From: an uncultured Oscillochloris sp.
GTDB taxonomy: Bacteria; Chloroflexota; Chloroflexia; Chloroflexales; Chloroflexaceae
NCBI GenBank assembly: GCA_903877345.1
Contig: CAIRDL010000394.1
Location: 1-7,082 of the forward strand
DNA: 7,082 bases
Direction: 5' to 3'
Within the stretch, counting starts at the first letter, position 1. Every line of letters begins with the position of its first letter. The notes beneath the pieces are model-generated. The model worked only from the letters and a program-made list of their open reading frames with translations. It searched no databases and was not told the origin of the DNA. Positions 1-6,516 of the stretch are shown here, in pieces. The position numbers were made by a program, and so were the translations under genes.

Positions 1-212
1 GGCAACTGCGTAAGTCCTATCTGTATCGGGTACCGGCAGACTTGTATGATCTCTTGCAGATCCTGCTCGCTGTTTTGGGTGAGGATCAGCAGCACCAAGG
101 AACCCAGGGCAATCCGCTCTGACGGAACTTGCGCCAATGCCGCGCAGGCGGCCTTCGTCCCGCGTAGCCCGTGGCTTCCCGCTACCAGGCGGGCGTTCTC
201 GTCACCCAACAC
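1..212 (-). CDS. possible partial gene running off the left edge, unknown product
   Basis: A minus-strand frame has no stop from 275 down to 1, with a TAA just upstream at 276-278. The likeliest start is GTG at 210-212, or TTG at 207-209; I see no convincing ribosome binding site. The predicted peptide begins LGDENARLVAGSHGLRG and continues with a hydrophobic stretch around ALGSLVLLILTQ. Third codon positions are mostly G or C, as expected for a real gene in this DNA, but the whole region is GC-rich, so this is weak support. I do not recognise the family. The competing reading is on the plus strand: codons from 3 to a TGA at 120-122 could be the last 39 residues of an upstream gene (QLRKSYLYRVPADLYDLLQ...). 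The two frames are codon-aligned antisense and only one is likely real. If the minus gene is real, it is divergent from asnB. Confidence 0.3.
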   Translation of the reverse strand, partial: MLGDENARLVAGSHGLRGTKAACAALAQVPSERIALGSLVLLILTQNSEQDLQEIIQVCRYPIQIGLTQL

Positions 213-229
213 GCCCCGTGCCGCCCCTC

Positions 230-238
230 TGCTACAAT
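230..238 (+). promoter_or_regulatory. extended -10 promoter of the asnB operon
   Basis: The sequence TGC-TACAAT matches an extended -10 element (TGn plus a one-mismatch TATAAT). No good -35 box lies 16-18 bp upstream, which is tolerated by extended -10 promoters. Transcription would start near 245, giving a leader of about 50 nt before the asnB ATG. A short inverted repeat (CCCGC, 6-nt loop, GCGGG, 178-193) lies upstream. It lacks a T-run, so it is not called a terminator. Confidence 0.45.
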
Positions 239-294
239 GAACCCCGTTACCGTTCCTTGGCCCCTGATACCCGACTTAGGATGGAGCGTGCGCG

Positions 295-2220
295 ATGTGT
301 GGGATTTGCGGCATTCTGCACAGCGATGGGCAGCGCCCGGTCGAGCGCGCCCTGATCGAGCGTATGAATGCGCGTATCCGCCACCGTGGCCCCGACAGCG
401 ATGGCTTCTTTCTCGCTGGCCCCGTGGGTATGGCGATGCGCCGCTTGGCGATTATTGACCTGAGCGGCAGCGCGCAGCCGATCTTCAACGAGGACGGCAG
501 CATCGCGATTGTCTTCAATGGCGAGATCTACAACTACCGCGAGCTGCGCGCCGAGTTGCTGCGCCACGGTCACCGCTTCGCCACCGACGGCGACACCGAG
601 GTGCTTGTCCACGCCTACGAGCAGTGGGGCGACGCGCTGCTGCTCTGGCTCAACGGCATGTTTGCCTTTGCCCTTTGGGACGCGCCGCGCCGTCGCTTGC
701 TCATCGCCCGCGACCGCATGGGCGAAAAGCCGCTTTATTGGCACCACAACGCCGCCCACGGCCTCATCTGGGGTTCGGAGGCCAAGGCGGTGCTGGCCGC
801 GCCGTGGGTGTCGCGCCAAGTTGATCCGGTGGCGCTGCACCATTACCTCACCTTTCAGTACACGCCCGATCCGCTGACGATGTACGCCAACCTTCACCAA
901 CTGCCCGCCGCACACAAGCTCGTGCTTGAAGCGGATCAAGCGCCGGTCGTGACGCGCTGGTGGCAATTGGCCTTTGAGCCGAAGTGGCAAATCAGCGACG
1001 AGGAGGCCATTGCGGAGGCGCGGACGCTGCTCAGTGCCGCCGTCGAGCGCCAACTGGTGAGTGAAGTGCCGCTAGGCGCGTTCCTCAGCGGGGGCATTGA
1101 CTCCTCGCTCATCGTCGCGCTGATGGCCGAACGCACCCGCGAGCCGGTGCGAACCTTCTCCATCGGCTTTGACGAGCGCCATTTTTCTGAGACGCACTAC
1201 GCCCGCCAGGTGGCCGAGCGTTACGGCACGGAACACCACGAGTTCATCTTTCGGCCCGCCGATTTGGTGCGTGTGATTGAGGGCGTGGCGAGCGCAGTTG
1301 ATGAGCCGTTCGCCGACCCCGCCGCGCTGCCGCTCTACGAACTGGCCCGCCAGACCCGCCGCCACGTCACGGTGGCGCTTAGTGGCGACGGCGGCGACGA
1401 GACGCTGGCGGGCTATCGGCGCTACGTGCTCGACGGTTGGCTGCGCCCGTATGCCGCGCTGCCCGCTTGGCTAACGCAGCGCGTGGTGCCTGCCGCCGCC
1501 GCGCTTATCCCCGAACCGTGGTGGCTGCCGGAAGACCGCAATCCGATTACCGGCCTCAAACGGCTCGGCCAATTTTCTTCCGTTACGCAGAAAGCCTCGT
1601 TGGTGCGCTGGGGTTCGTACTTCAGCCATGCCGAGAAATTAGCGCTTTACAATGCGGACTGGCAGGCGGCGCTGCTTGAGTTTGACAGCGCCGCGTGGCT
1701 TGCCGCAGCCTACGACGGGGCACGGGCGACGAGTCTGCTCGACCGAACGTTAGCCGCCGACCACGTCACCTACTTGTCTGGCGATCTGCTGCCGAAGACC
1801 GACCGCATGACGATGGCCCATTCACTAGAGGCGCGGGCACCTTTCCTCGACGCCGCGTGGGTTGAATGGACGGCGCGGCTACCAGCGCGCTTCAAGGTGC
1901 GGGGACAGCGCACCAAATGGCTGCTCAAGGCGGCCTTCAGCGACAAACTGCCGCCCGCGATTGCCGCCCGGGGCAAGCAGGGCTTTGGCGTCCCAGTGAG
2001 CTACTGGCTCCGCAATGAACTGCGCGGGTGGGCCAGCGAGCGCCTGTTGCACAACCGCGCCCTGGACGAATGGCTCAGACCGGAGGCGGTGCGGGCGCTG
2101 TTTGCGGCGCATGTTGCGGGCAAAGTCAACAGCGGCAAGCAACTCTGGGCCTTGCTGATGCTAAGCGTGTGGGCGGAGCAGCAAGTGGGGGCAAGGGATG
2201 ACGCATCCGCAAGAACCTAA
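295..2220 (+). CDS. asnB: asparagine synthetase, glutamine-hydrolysing
   Basis: This cytosolic enzyme makes asparagine from aspartate, ATP and glutamine. The 641-residue length is normal for class II bacterial AsnB. The N-terminal Ntn glutaminase domain (about 1-210) begins MCGICGIL, where Cys2 is the nucleophile after Met removal; this fixes the start. It also carries RHRGPDSDG (30-37), FNGEIYNY (74-81) and RDRMGEKPLYW (139-149). The synthetase domain has the ATP pyrophosphatase loop SGGIDSS (265-271), the SGDGGDE motif (363-369) and the late LPKTDRMTM...LEARAPFLD block, so both activities look intact. GGAG at 283-286 lies 8 nt before the ATG. The end overlaps the following methyltransferase gene by 23 nt. 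With a methyltransferase and a glycosyltransferase behind it, the enzyme may serve a surface-glycan locus, where AsnB-like proteins can also amidate other carboxylates. Asparagine as the actual product is therefore likely but not certain. Confidence 0.95.
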   Translation: MCGICGILHSDGQRPVERALIERMNARIRHRGPDSDGFFLAGPVGMAMRRLAIIDLSGSAQPIFNEDGSIAIVFNGEIYNYRELRAELLRHGHRFATDGDTEVLVHAYEQWGDALLLWLNGMFAFALWDAPRRRLLIARDRMGEKPLYWHHNAAHGLIWGSEAKAVLAAPWVSRQVDPVALHHYLTFQYTPDPLTMYANLHQLPAAHKLVLEADQAPVVTRWWQLAFEPKWQISDEEAIAEARTLLSAAVERQLVSEVPLGAFLSGGIDSSLIVALMAERTREPVRTFSIGFDERHFSETHYARQVAERYGTEHHEFIFRPADLVRVIEGVASAVDEPFADPAALPLYELARQTRRHVTVALSGDGGDETLAGYRRYVLDGWLRPYAALPAWLTQRVVPAAAALIPEPWWLPEDRNPITGLKRLGQFSSVTQKASLVRWGSYFSHAEKLALYNADWQAALLEFDSAAWLAAAYDGARATSLLDRTLAADHVTYLSGDLLPKTDRMTMAHSLEARAPFLDAAWVEWTARLPARFKVRGQRTKWLLKAAFSDKLPPAIAARGKQGFGVPVSYWLRNELRGWASERLLHNRALDEWLRPEAVRALFAAHVAGKVNSGKQLWALLMLSVWAEQQVGARDDASART

Positions 2221-2989
2221 GCATGGTTTCGACTTTGGCGCGAATTGGCAAGCCTTTTCCGCCGCGCATGTAAATGAGCAACGGCTCGCGGTAGCCGCCC
2301 AGTCGCTCCGGCAGTTGCTTCAGCGGGATGAACTGGGCGGCGCGAGGGTGTTGGATGTCGGTTGCGGGAGCGGCCTCTTTGCCATTGCGGCCTACGGGCT
2401 TGGGGCTGGGCGAGTGGTTGGCATGGACATCAACCCGCGCTCGATTGCGGCTTCGGCGGCGAATTTGGCGCGCTTGGCACCGAACGCGCCGATCACCTTT
2501 CAACAAAGCTCAATCCTGGACCGGGCCGTGCTGAGTCAAATGGGAATGTTTGATCTCGTCTATGCCTGGGGATCGCTGCACCATACGGGGGCGATGTGGA
2601 CTGCCATCACCAATACCGCCGAACTGGTTGCGCCGGGCGGCACCTTGATCCTGGCGATCTACCATCGTCACCTGACCTCGCCGGTTTGGCGCGGCATCAA
2701 ATGGTTCTACAATCGTGTCCCGCCACTCGTGCAGCGCCTGATGGCCGTCGGTTTCGCGGCGATCATTTACCTGGCGAAATTGGCTGTGACGCGCCGCAAT
2801 CCGCTGGCGAAAGAGCGCGGGATGGACTTCTGGTACGACGTGATTGACTGGATCGGCGGCTACCCGTATGAATATGCCACGCCCGCCGAGATCGAGCGCT
2901 TTGTGGCGGGGCTTGGCCTGACGCTGCGGCGTTTGGTTCCCGCCCAAGTGCCGACGGGCTGCAACGAGTTCGTGTTTGAGCGCCGATGA
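2198..2989 (+). CDS. class I SAM-dependent methyltransferase
   Basis: A 263-residue soluble protein with a Rossmann-fold methyltransferase core. Motif I is VLDVGCGSG (51-59), the SAM-binding glycine loop; the acidic end of strand 2 is VGMDIN (74-79); the post-II region has FDLVYAWGSLHHTG (118-131); and VAPGGTLILAIY (144-155) is the usual strand-5 segment. The N-terminal FDFGANWQAFS and the C-terminal DVIDWIGGYPYEYATP segment recall methyltransferases found in polysaccharide and surface-glycan clusters (from memory of the family; the acceptor cannot be read from sequence). The ATG at 2198 lies inside the end of asnB, preceded by G-rich sequence (GGGGGCAAGGG) that can serve as a ribosome binding site. 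Its TGA overlaps the next ATG as ATGA, so translation is probably coupled. It may methylate a sugar or lipid-linked intermediate handled by the next gene; that is inference. A helical stretch near 181-197 is hydrophobic but not a clear membrane anchor. Confidence 0.88.
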   Translation: MTHPQEPKHGFDFGANWQAFSAAHVNEQRLAVAAQSLRQLLQRDELGGARVLDVGCGSGLFAIAAYGLGAGRVVGMDINPRSIAASAANLARLAPNAPITFQQSSILDRAVLSQMGMFDLVYAWGSLHHTGAMWTAITNTAELVAPGGTLILAIYHRHLTSPVWRGIKWFYNRVPPLVQRLMAVGFAAIIYLAKLAVTRRNPLAKERGMDFWYDVIDWIGGYPYEYATPAEIERFVAGLGLTLRRLVPAQVPTGCNEFVFERR

Positions 2990-4077
2990 AGCTGCTTTTT
3001 ATCATTGATAACCTGCGGGCCGACGGCACTCAACACGTTTTGGGGCAATTGGTCGCTGGTTTGACTGCCCACGGCCATCGCGTGGCGGTGCTTTGCCTGA
3101 ACGATGCGTGGGACGAAACGGTTCTGGGGGCGTTGCGGCAAACTGGCGCGGAGGTGCGGATCGTCGGCAAGCTGGCCCTGGCGGGCGGCTATGGAATCCT
3201 GGGCGCGCTGAGTTGGATGCGACGCGAACAGTTTACTGTGGCGGTGACGATGCTCTTCGCCGCCGATGTACTTGGGCGAACCCTGGCCCGCGCCGCCAAA
3301 GTGCCACGCATCGTGACTTCGCTCCGCGCCCGGAACATCCACTATCAGCCCTGGCAACTCCTGCTGGTGCGGGCAACGATGCCGTGGGCGGCTGCCGTGA
3401 TTGTGAATAGCCCGGCGACGCGCAGCTTTGCCGTCGGGGCCGAGGGTGTCCGGCCCGACCGCCTCGTCTATATTCCTAATGGCGTTGCGCTAGAGGCGTA
3501 CACGCAGCCGTATGGACGGGCCGAACTTCACGCACGTTTTGGTATCCCCGAGGCGCACGCGCTGATCGGCTGTGTTGGGCGTCTGACCGCCCAAAAAGGG
3601 CAGGACTGCCTGCTCCACGCGCTGGCGCAGCTGAACCAGAACGAGGTTCACCTGCTGCTGATGGGGGAAGGCGAGGAAGCCCCGAAGTTGCGCGAACTCG
3701 CTAGGCAACTTGGCCTTGCCCAACGCGTGCATTTCGCGGGCTACCGCCGCGATGTGCCGCAGATCTTGGGCACGCTTGATCTGTATGCACACCCGGCGCG
3801 TTTTGAGGGTATGCCGAATGCGTTGTTGGAGGCAATGGCGGCGGGTTGTCCCATTGTCGCCACCGACGTAGACGGGAACCGCGAACTGATCGAGGATGGC
3901 GAACATGGCTGGCTGGTGCCGGTTGATACGGTGACGACGCTTGCGACAGCCCTAGCGGCGGCCCTCGCCAACCCAGACGAGGCACGGCGACGGGGTGCGG
4001 CGGCGCAACAACGCGCTCGCGTCAGCTTTAGCGTCACGGCGATGATGGCGGCGTGGGCACGCGTGTTAGGGCTGTAG
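2986..4077 (+). CDS. GT4-family glycosyltransferase (GT-B fold)
   Basis: A 363-residue retaining glycosyltransferase that would transfer a sugar from a nucleotide donor, most likely to a lipid-linked or surface glycan on the inner face of the membrane. The N-terminal acceptor domain starts MKLLFIIDNLRADGTQHVL, the usual first strand and glycine loop of GT4 enzymes. The C-terminal donor domain has VGRLTAQKGQ (197-206), MGEGEE (226-231) and the hallmark EX7E motif with E274 and E282 in a block reading FEGMPNALLEAMAAGCPIVA. It ends with the expected N/E-rich donor loop and HGWLVP. There is no signal peptide or membrane helix. The ATG overlaps the methyltransferase stop (ATGA), and the gene ends the three-gene run. 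Donor and acceptor cannot be predicted. The family call is firm; the role in surface glycan assembly is inferred from the neighbours. Confidence 0.92.
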   Translation: MKLLFIIDNLRADGTQHVLGQLVAGLTAHGHRVAVLCLNDAWDETVLGALRQTGAEVRIVGKLALAGGYGILGALSWMRREQFTVAVTMLFAADVLGRTLARAAKVPRIVTSLRARNIHYQPWQLLLVRATMPWAAAVIVNSPATRSFAVGAEGVRPDRLVYIPNGVALEAYTQPYGRAELHARFGIPEAHALIGCVGRLTAQKGQDCLLHALAQLNQNEVHLLLMGEGEEAPKLRELARQLGLAQRVHFAGYRRDVPQILGTLDLYAHPARFEGMPNALLEAMAAGCPIVATDVDGNRELIEDGEHGWLVPVDTVTTLATALAAALANPDEARRRGAAAQQRARVSFSVTAMMAAWARVLGL

Positions 4078-4112
4078 AAAATTTAGAGGGATTGTCAAGA
4101 ACGCTCGTGAGC

Positions 4113-4146
4113 AGCGAAGAAATATGCTCCAATGCTCTACTTCGCT
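4113..4146. terminator. weak hairpin between convergent genes
   Basis: AGCGAAG (4113-4119) is perfectly complementary to CTTCGCT (4140-4146), with a 20-nt loop. It lies in the 59-bp gap between the convergent glycosyltransferase and STAS genes and reaches into the last codons of the latter. A smaller GCTC/GAGC repeat sits just upstream at 4103-4112. Neither strand has a clean T-run after the stem, so this is a doubtful bidirectional terminator. Confidence 0.2.
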
Positions 4147-5522
4147 CGCCGTACCTCGTGTTGTAGCGCCTGTTGGAGAGTCGCGGCGGTCGTCAGTTCA
4201 GCGAAGGTCACGCCGAGGCCGACGAGGGTCTGGGCAATCTCGGGCCGAACGCCGACGAGCACGCAGCGCGCACCCAAAAGCGCCGCCGCCTGCACCCCGT
4301 TGAGCAACCCTGCTGCCCCGGCGGTGTCGAGCAGCGGGAGCCCCGTGATGTCGAGCAGCACCACCCGCGCCCGTTCACGCTCGATGCTTTGGAGCAGTGT
4401 CGGCAGAAACGCCTCAATGCGCGCCCCGTCGAAATCACCGATGAGCGGCATAATCAGCACGCCCGGCAGCACCGGAATGACGGGCAGCGCCAATTGGCGC
4501 ATCGTCGCAACCAGATCGGCCCGTTCCGCCTGAGTCGCCGCTAAGTGGCTGACCGTTTCTGCCAACTGCAAGCGCTCGGCCTCAAGCATCTGTTCGCGCC
4601 GTTCAAGCTCGGTGACATCGCGACAGATCAGCACCGCGCCGATAGGTCGCCCGGCTTGGTCATGCAACGGTTTCTGCCGCAACGCAAGGCTGCGCCCCTC
4701 TAGCGCAACATGCCCGTTCGCCGCAGCGCTCAACACCGTAGTCAGGGCCGCACCCTCGTGCAGACCAGTAGCCTGCGCCGCCGGGTTGGCGAAGACGACC
4801 GCGCCCCGTCCATCAAGCACCAACACCCCGTCATCTATCGCTTGTACCGCCGTTTCGATGCCGATTTTTGTGGGCAAGAACAGGCGTGTGCGCAGCACCG
4901 TGTAGGCCAACGCAAACATAATCGGAAGTGCCTGCACCAGTCCGCCCGTCCCCAGGGAACCGCCCAGTTGCGCGATCACCAGCGCCACCAAGAGCAGGGC
5001 AATGCTGATGCGAGCGGCGGACTCGCGGGCGAAGGCGAGGCTGAGCAGCACAAGGTGCGGAACCCACGAGAGCACGAATAGCACCAACAGGATCGAGCCG
5101 CCCGGTTGCATCGGTTGGAGGCGGAAGCCGTTGGGTGTCTGCGTCACTTCGGCGAAAATCAGGTGCAACCCCGCCAGACCGTCAATGGTGATCAGCAACG
5201 CGGCGCAGAGATACGGCAGGGCGATCCAGACCATCGGGCGGCGTCCGGTGTACCAACTTGGGGCGAAGAGGGCCGCGAAGAGCATCAGCAGCGGCAAGTC
5301 GAGGAGGGCGATGAAAGCAATGCTAAGCGTCGCCAACACGCTCGCCGGCTCCGGATCAACGGCGCGGTCGCGTAAGTCGGCGAAGAGGCGCACCAAGAGC
5401 AACGCAACGCAGACGAACACAAACAGTCGGGCGGGCAAGTAATCCCAGGCCCGGGCCGCGATAAACGCCGCGAGGGCCGAGGTACAGGCGATCAGGAGGT
5501 ACCCGATGGTCAGTTCGAGCAT
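4137..5522 (-). CDS. membrane 7TM-PAS-STAS protein, RsbR-like
   Basis: A 461-residue regulator. Seven hydrophobic helices (about 3-22, 31-49, 63-86, 95-117, 142-165, 171-190, 196-211) resemble the 7TM sensor region found at the start of some histidine kinases. A PAS-like domain follows (about 221-305, with AIDDGVLVLDGRGAVVFANPA), then a Glu/Arg-rich helical linker (about 303-345). The STAS domain (about 345-455) carries DITGLPLLDT (391-400) and VGVRPEIAQTLVGLGV (423-438), the signature of RsbR, the stressosome scaffold. T400 sits at the position aligned with the RsbS/RsbR phosphoacceptor, and T432 matches the second RsbR threonine. There is no HisKA or ATPase domain, so it is not a kinase. 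GAGG (5531-5534 on the minus strand) lies 8 nt before the ATG. It follows the PPOX gene by 33 bp, probably in one transcript. By family it would pass a membrane or ligand signal to an RsbT-like kinase; no such partner is in this window. Confidence 0.85.
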   Translation of the reverse strand: MLELTIGYLLIACTSALAAFIAARAWDYLPARLFVFVCVALLLVRLFADLRDRAVDPEPASVLATLSIAFIALLDLPLLMLFAALFAPSWYTGRRPMVWIALPYLCAALLITIDGLAGLHLIFAEVTQTPNGFRLQPMQPGGSILLVLFVLSWVPHLVLLSLAFARESAARISIALLLVALVIAQLGGSLGTGGLVQALPIMFALAYTVLRTRLFLPTKIGIETAVQAIDDGVLVLDGRGAVVFANPAAQATGLHEGAALTTVLSAAANGHVALEGRSLALRQKPLHDQAGRPIGAVLICRDVTELERREQMLEAERLQLAETVSHLAATQAERADLVATMRQLALPVIPVLPGVLIMPLIGDFDGARIEAFLPTLLQSIERERARVVLLDITGLPLLDTAGAAGLLNGVQAAALLGARCVLVGVRPEIAQTLVGLGVTFAELTTAATLQQALQHEVRRAK

Positions 5523-5555
5523 GCGGTGGGCCTCGTACGATAGACGTTGTGCGGC

Positions 5556-5948
5556 TCAGACACCTTGACCATAGACGCGCTGAATTGCCACCCGCACACT
5601 GGCGCGAGGCGTATCAGGGCGGCGTGCCACCCACGCCTCAGCCTGCTCGGGGCCAAGGTAGCGCACCGCTAGGCGCAGCCGCAACGCGGGGTCGGCAGGC
5701 TCGACCAACGCTGCGCCACTCAGTGAAAGGTAGCGCGGCCCAGCCGCAACAGTCAGCGTAATCGTCGCCCGTTCGCGCAGGTTGCGGGCCTTCACGCTGC
5801 CCGCATTGACACTAAAGCGGAGCATGTCGTCGTCATCCAACAGATACCAAACAACCGTCTGTTGGATACTCCCGTCACCATTCAGGGTCGCAACAATCGC
5901 GTAGTGCCGTCCATCGAGAAACTCGCGCTGCGTCGGGGTCAGGATCAT
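5556..5948 (-). CDS. PPOX-class (F420/FMN-dependent) oxidoreductase family protein
   Basis: A small soluble protein of 130 residues, the usual length for the pyridoxamine-5'-phosphate-oxidase-like split-barrel family that binds FMN, F420 or heme. The N-terminus MILTPTQREFL, the VATLNGDGSIQQTVVWYLLD strand pair (19-38) and the FSVNAGSVKARNLRE cofactor-binding segment (45-59) are typical of the F420-dependent subgroup. Cofactor and substrate are not proven by sequence. The start is ambiguous. ATG at 5948 has GGAAG 9 nt upstream (5958-5962 on the minus strand). A TTG two codons earlier at 5954 sits 6 nt after AAGGTGG (5961-5967), a near-perfect Shine-Dalgarno. I chose ATG because it matches the family N-terminus. 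The gene precedes the 7TM-PAS-STAS gene by 33 bp on the same strand, which suggests cotranscription. Confidence 0.85.
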   Translation of the reverse strand: MILTPTQREFLDGRHYAIVATLNGDGSIQQTVVWYLLDDDDMLRFSVNAGSVKARNLRERATITLTVAAGPRYLSLSGAALVEPADPALRLRLAVRYLGPEQAEAWVARRPDTPRASVRVAIQRVYGQGV

Positions 5949-5986
5949 GATCAACTACTTCCACCTTGCCGCTTGGCCCTGACCTT

Positions 5987-5992
5987 ATTGTA
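5987..5992 (-). promoter_or_regulatory. possible -10 element of the PPOX-STAS operon
   Basis: Read on the minus strand this is TACAAT, the same -10 sequence as at the asnB promoter, 33 bp before the TTG and 39 bp before the ATG of the PPOX gene. There is no TGn extension and no recognisable -35 at the right distance, so support is weak. Confidence 0.3.
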
Positions 5993-6169
5993 CCCCGACT
6001 CGTGCGCTATCTCCCCGAAATCCGTGGTGCATTCTGAGGACTGAGCGTTTCCTATGATCGTCAATGGTCAGAATTAGCAAAAGCTTTCCAAAAATTTGAT
6101 CTAGTTGCCGCACGATGTTATTGCGGCTGCGCGATCTTATAGGAATAGCTGAATCCTTGGCGCAGGGGG
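5993..6169. other. divergent intergenic region between the PPOX and sigma-factor transcripts
   Basis: I see no gene here; open frames crossing it are short and overlap promoter sequence. It contains an AT-rich patch around 6072-6105, unusual in this GC-rich window. It also holds an inverted repeat GCCGCA (6107-6112), 9-nt loop, TGCGGC (6122-6127), about 43 bp upstream of the -35 box of the sigma-factor promoter. These could be an upstream activating or operator site, but nothing specific is recognised. Confidence 0.35.
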
Positions 6170-6199
6170 TTGACTCCGACCGTTGCACAATGCTATAGT
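6170..6199 (+). promoter_or_regulatory. sigma-70-type promoter of the sigma-factor gene
   Basis: TTGACT (6170-6175) is a one-mismatch -35 box. After an 18-bp spacer comes TATAGT (6194-6199), a one-mismatch -10 box preceded by TGC, giving an extended -10. This is the best promoter in the window. Transcription would start near 6206, about 320 nt before the sigma-factor ATG. Confidence 0.75.
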
Positions 6200-6225
6200 A
6201 GCAACCGGCAAGTGATTGGGGTGCC

Positions 6226-6369
6226 ATGTCCGCGTCCCTCAAGGGTGTGCATGCTGATGGGGTTTACGAGGTAGTTTCCTCGCCCCTGTCTTTGTGCCAC
6301 ACGCCATCACAGACGGCACGAGGGGCCGAGCGGGGCATTATGACCGCTCCGGCCTTCTTCATTCTCTAA
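6226..6369 (+). CDS. candidate 47-codon upstream ORF in the sigma-factor leader
   Basis: ATG at 6226 opens a 47-residue frame ending in TAA at 6367-6369. It begins MSASLKGVHADGVYEVVSS and ends MTAPAFFIL. It starts about 20 nt after the predicted transcription start. GGGG at 6217-6220 is the only Shine-Dalgarno-like sequence, and it is close. About two thirds of third positions are G or C, not decisive. The frame runs through three of the leader hairpins and stops 12 nt past the terminator-like stem, so its translation would disrupt that stem. There is no recognised domain. It may be a regulatory leader peptide, a small protein or chance. Confidence 0.3.
   Translation: MSASLKGVHADGVYEVVSSPLSLCHTPSQTARGAERGIMTAPAFFIL
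6324..6365 (+). terminator. terminator-like hairpin in the sigma-factor leader (possible attenuator)
   Basis: GGCCGAGCGG (6324-6333) pairs with CCGCTC-C-GGCC (6344-6354), a 10-bp stem with one bulged C and a 10-nt loop, followed by TTCTTCATTCT. The stem is strong; the tail is T-rich but interrupted. It lies between the promoter and the sigma-factor gene, so it would act as an attenuator rather than a final terminator. Confidence 0.35.
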
Positions 6370-6505
6370 TGGTACGACGGCCCGCAAGGGTCAACAGGAT
6401 TGGCGGACTGCCTGGGTCTTACGACTAAAAAACCGCCCCCGAACGTTGGGCTCAAGCCCGCAGCAGCGGGCGCTCCTCCCAGGGCTTAAGCGCCTGGGTT
6501 TCCGC

Positions 6506-6516
6506 GCCTAAAGGCA
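6506..6516 (+). promoter_or_regulatory. ribosome binding site of the sigma-factor gene, within a small hairpin
   Basis: AAAGG (6510-6514) is the only purine-rich candidate and lies 11 nt before the ATG, longer than ideal. It forms the 3' arm of the self-complementary GCCTAAAGGC (6506-6515), so it could be partly hidden. No better site exists, and an in-frame TAA at 6487-6489 rules out a start far upstream. Confidence 0.4.

Noticed and set aside
46..240. 64-codon open frame on the plus strand at the left edge
   Set aside because: Its Cys/Ser/Arg/Pro-rich composition looks like an off-frame translation. It also runs through the extended -10 element of the asnB promoter.
247..1053. 268-codon open frame on the minus strand inside asnB
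   Set aside because: It lies wholly antisense to a well-supported asnB. Its sequence has no recognisable domain, and long antisense frames are expected in GC-rich genes.
4132..5442. Several plus-strand open frames opposite the 7TM-PAS-STAS gene
   Set aside because: All are antisense to a gene with clear domains and give low-complexity Arg/Ser/Ala-rich peptides.
5985..6242. 85-codon open frame on the minus strand between the PPOX and sigma-factor genes
   Set aside because: It covers the strong sigma-factor promoter, has no family-like features and an Arg/Ser-rich composition typical of chance frames.
6402..6437. PreQ1-like riboswitch suggested by ACTAAAAAACC
   Set aside because: Only the A-rich tail is reminiscent. 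The conserved loop and pseudoknot of preQ1-I are absent, and a sigma-factor gene is not a known target.
6425..6473. Possible minus-strand terminator: GC-rich stem followed by six Ts
   Set aside because: The stem is imperfect and no minus-strand gene lies upstream for it to end. The A6 run on the plus strand fits better within the leader structure.
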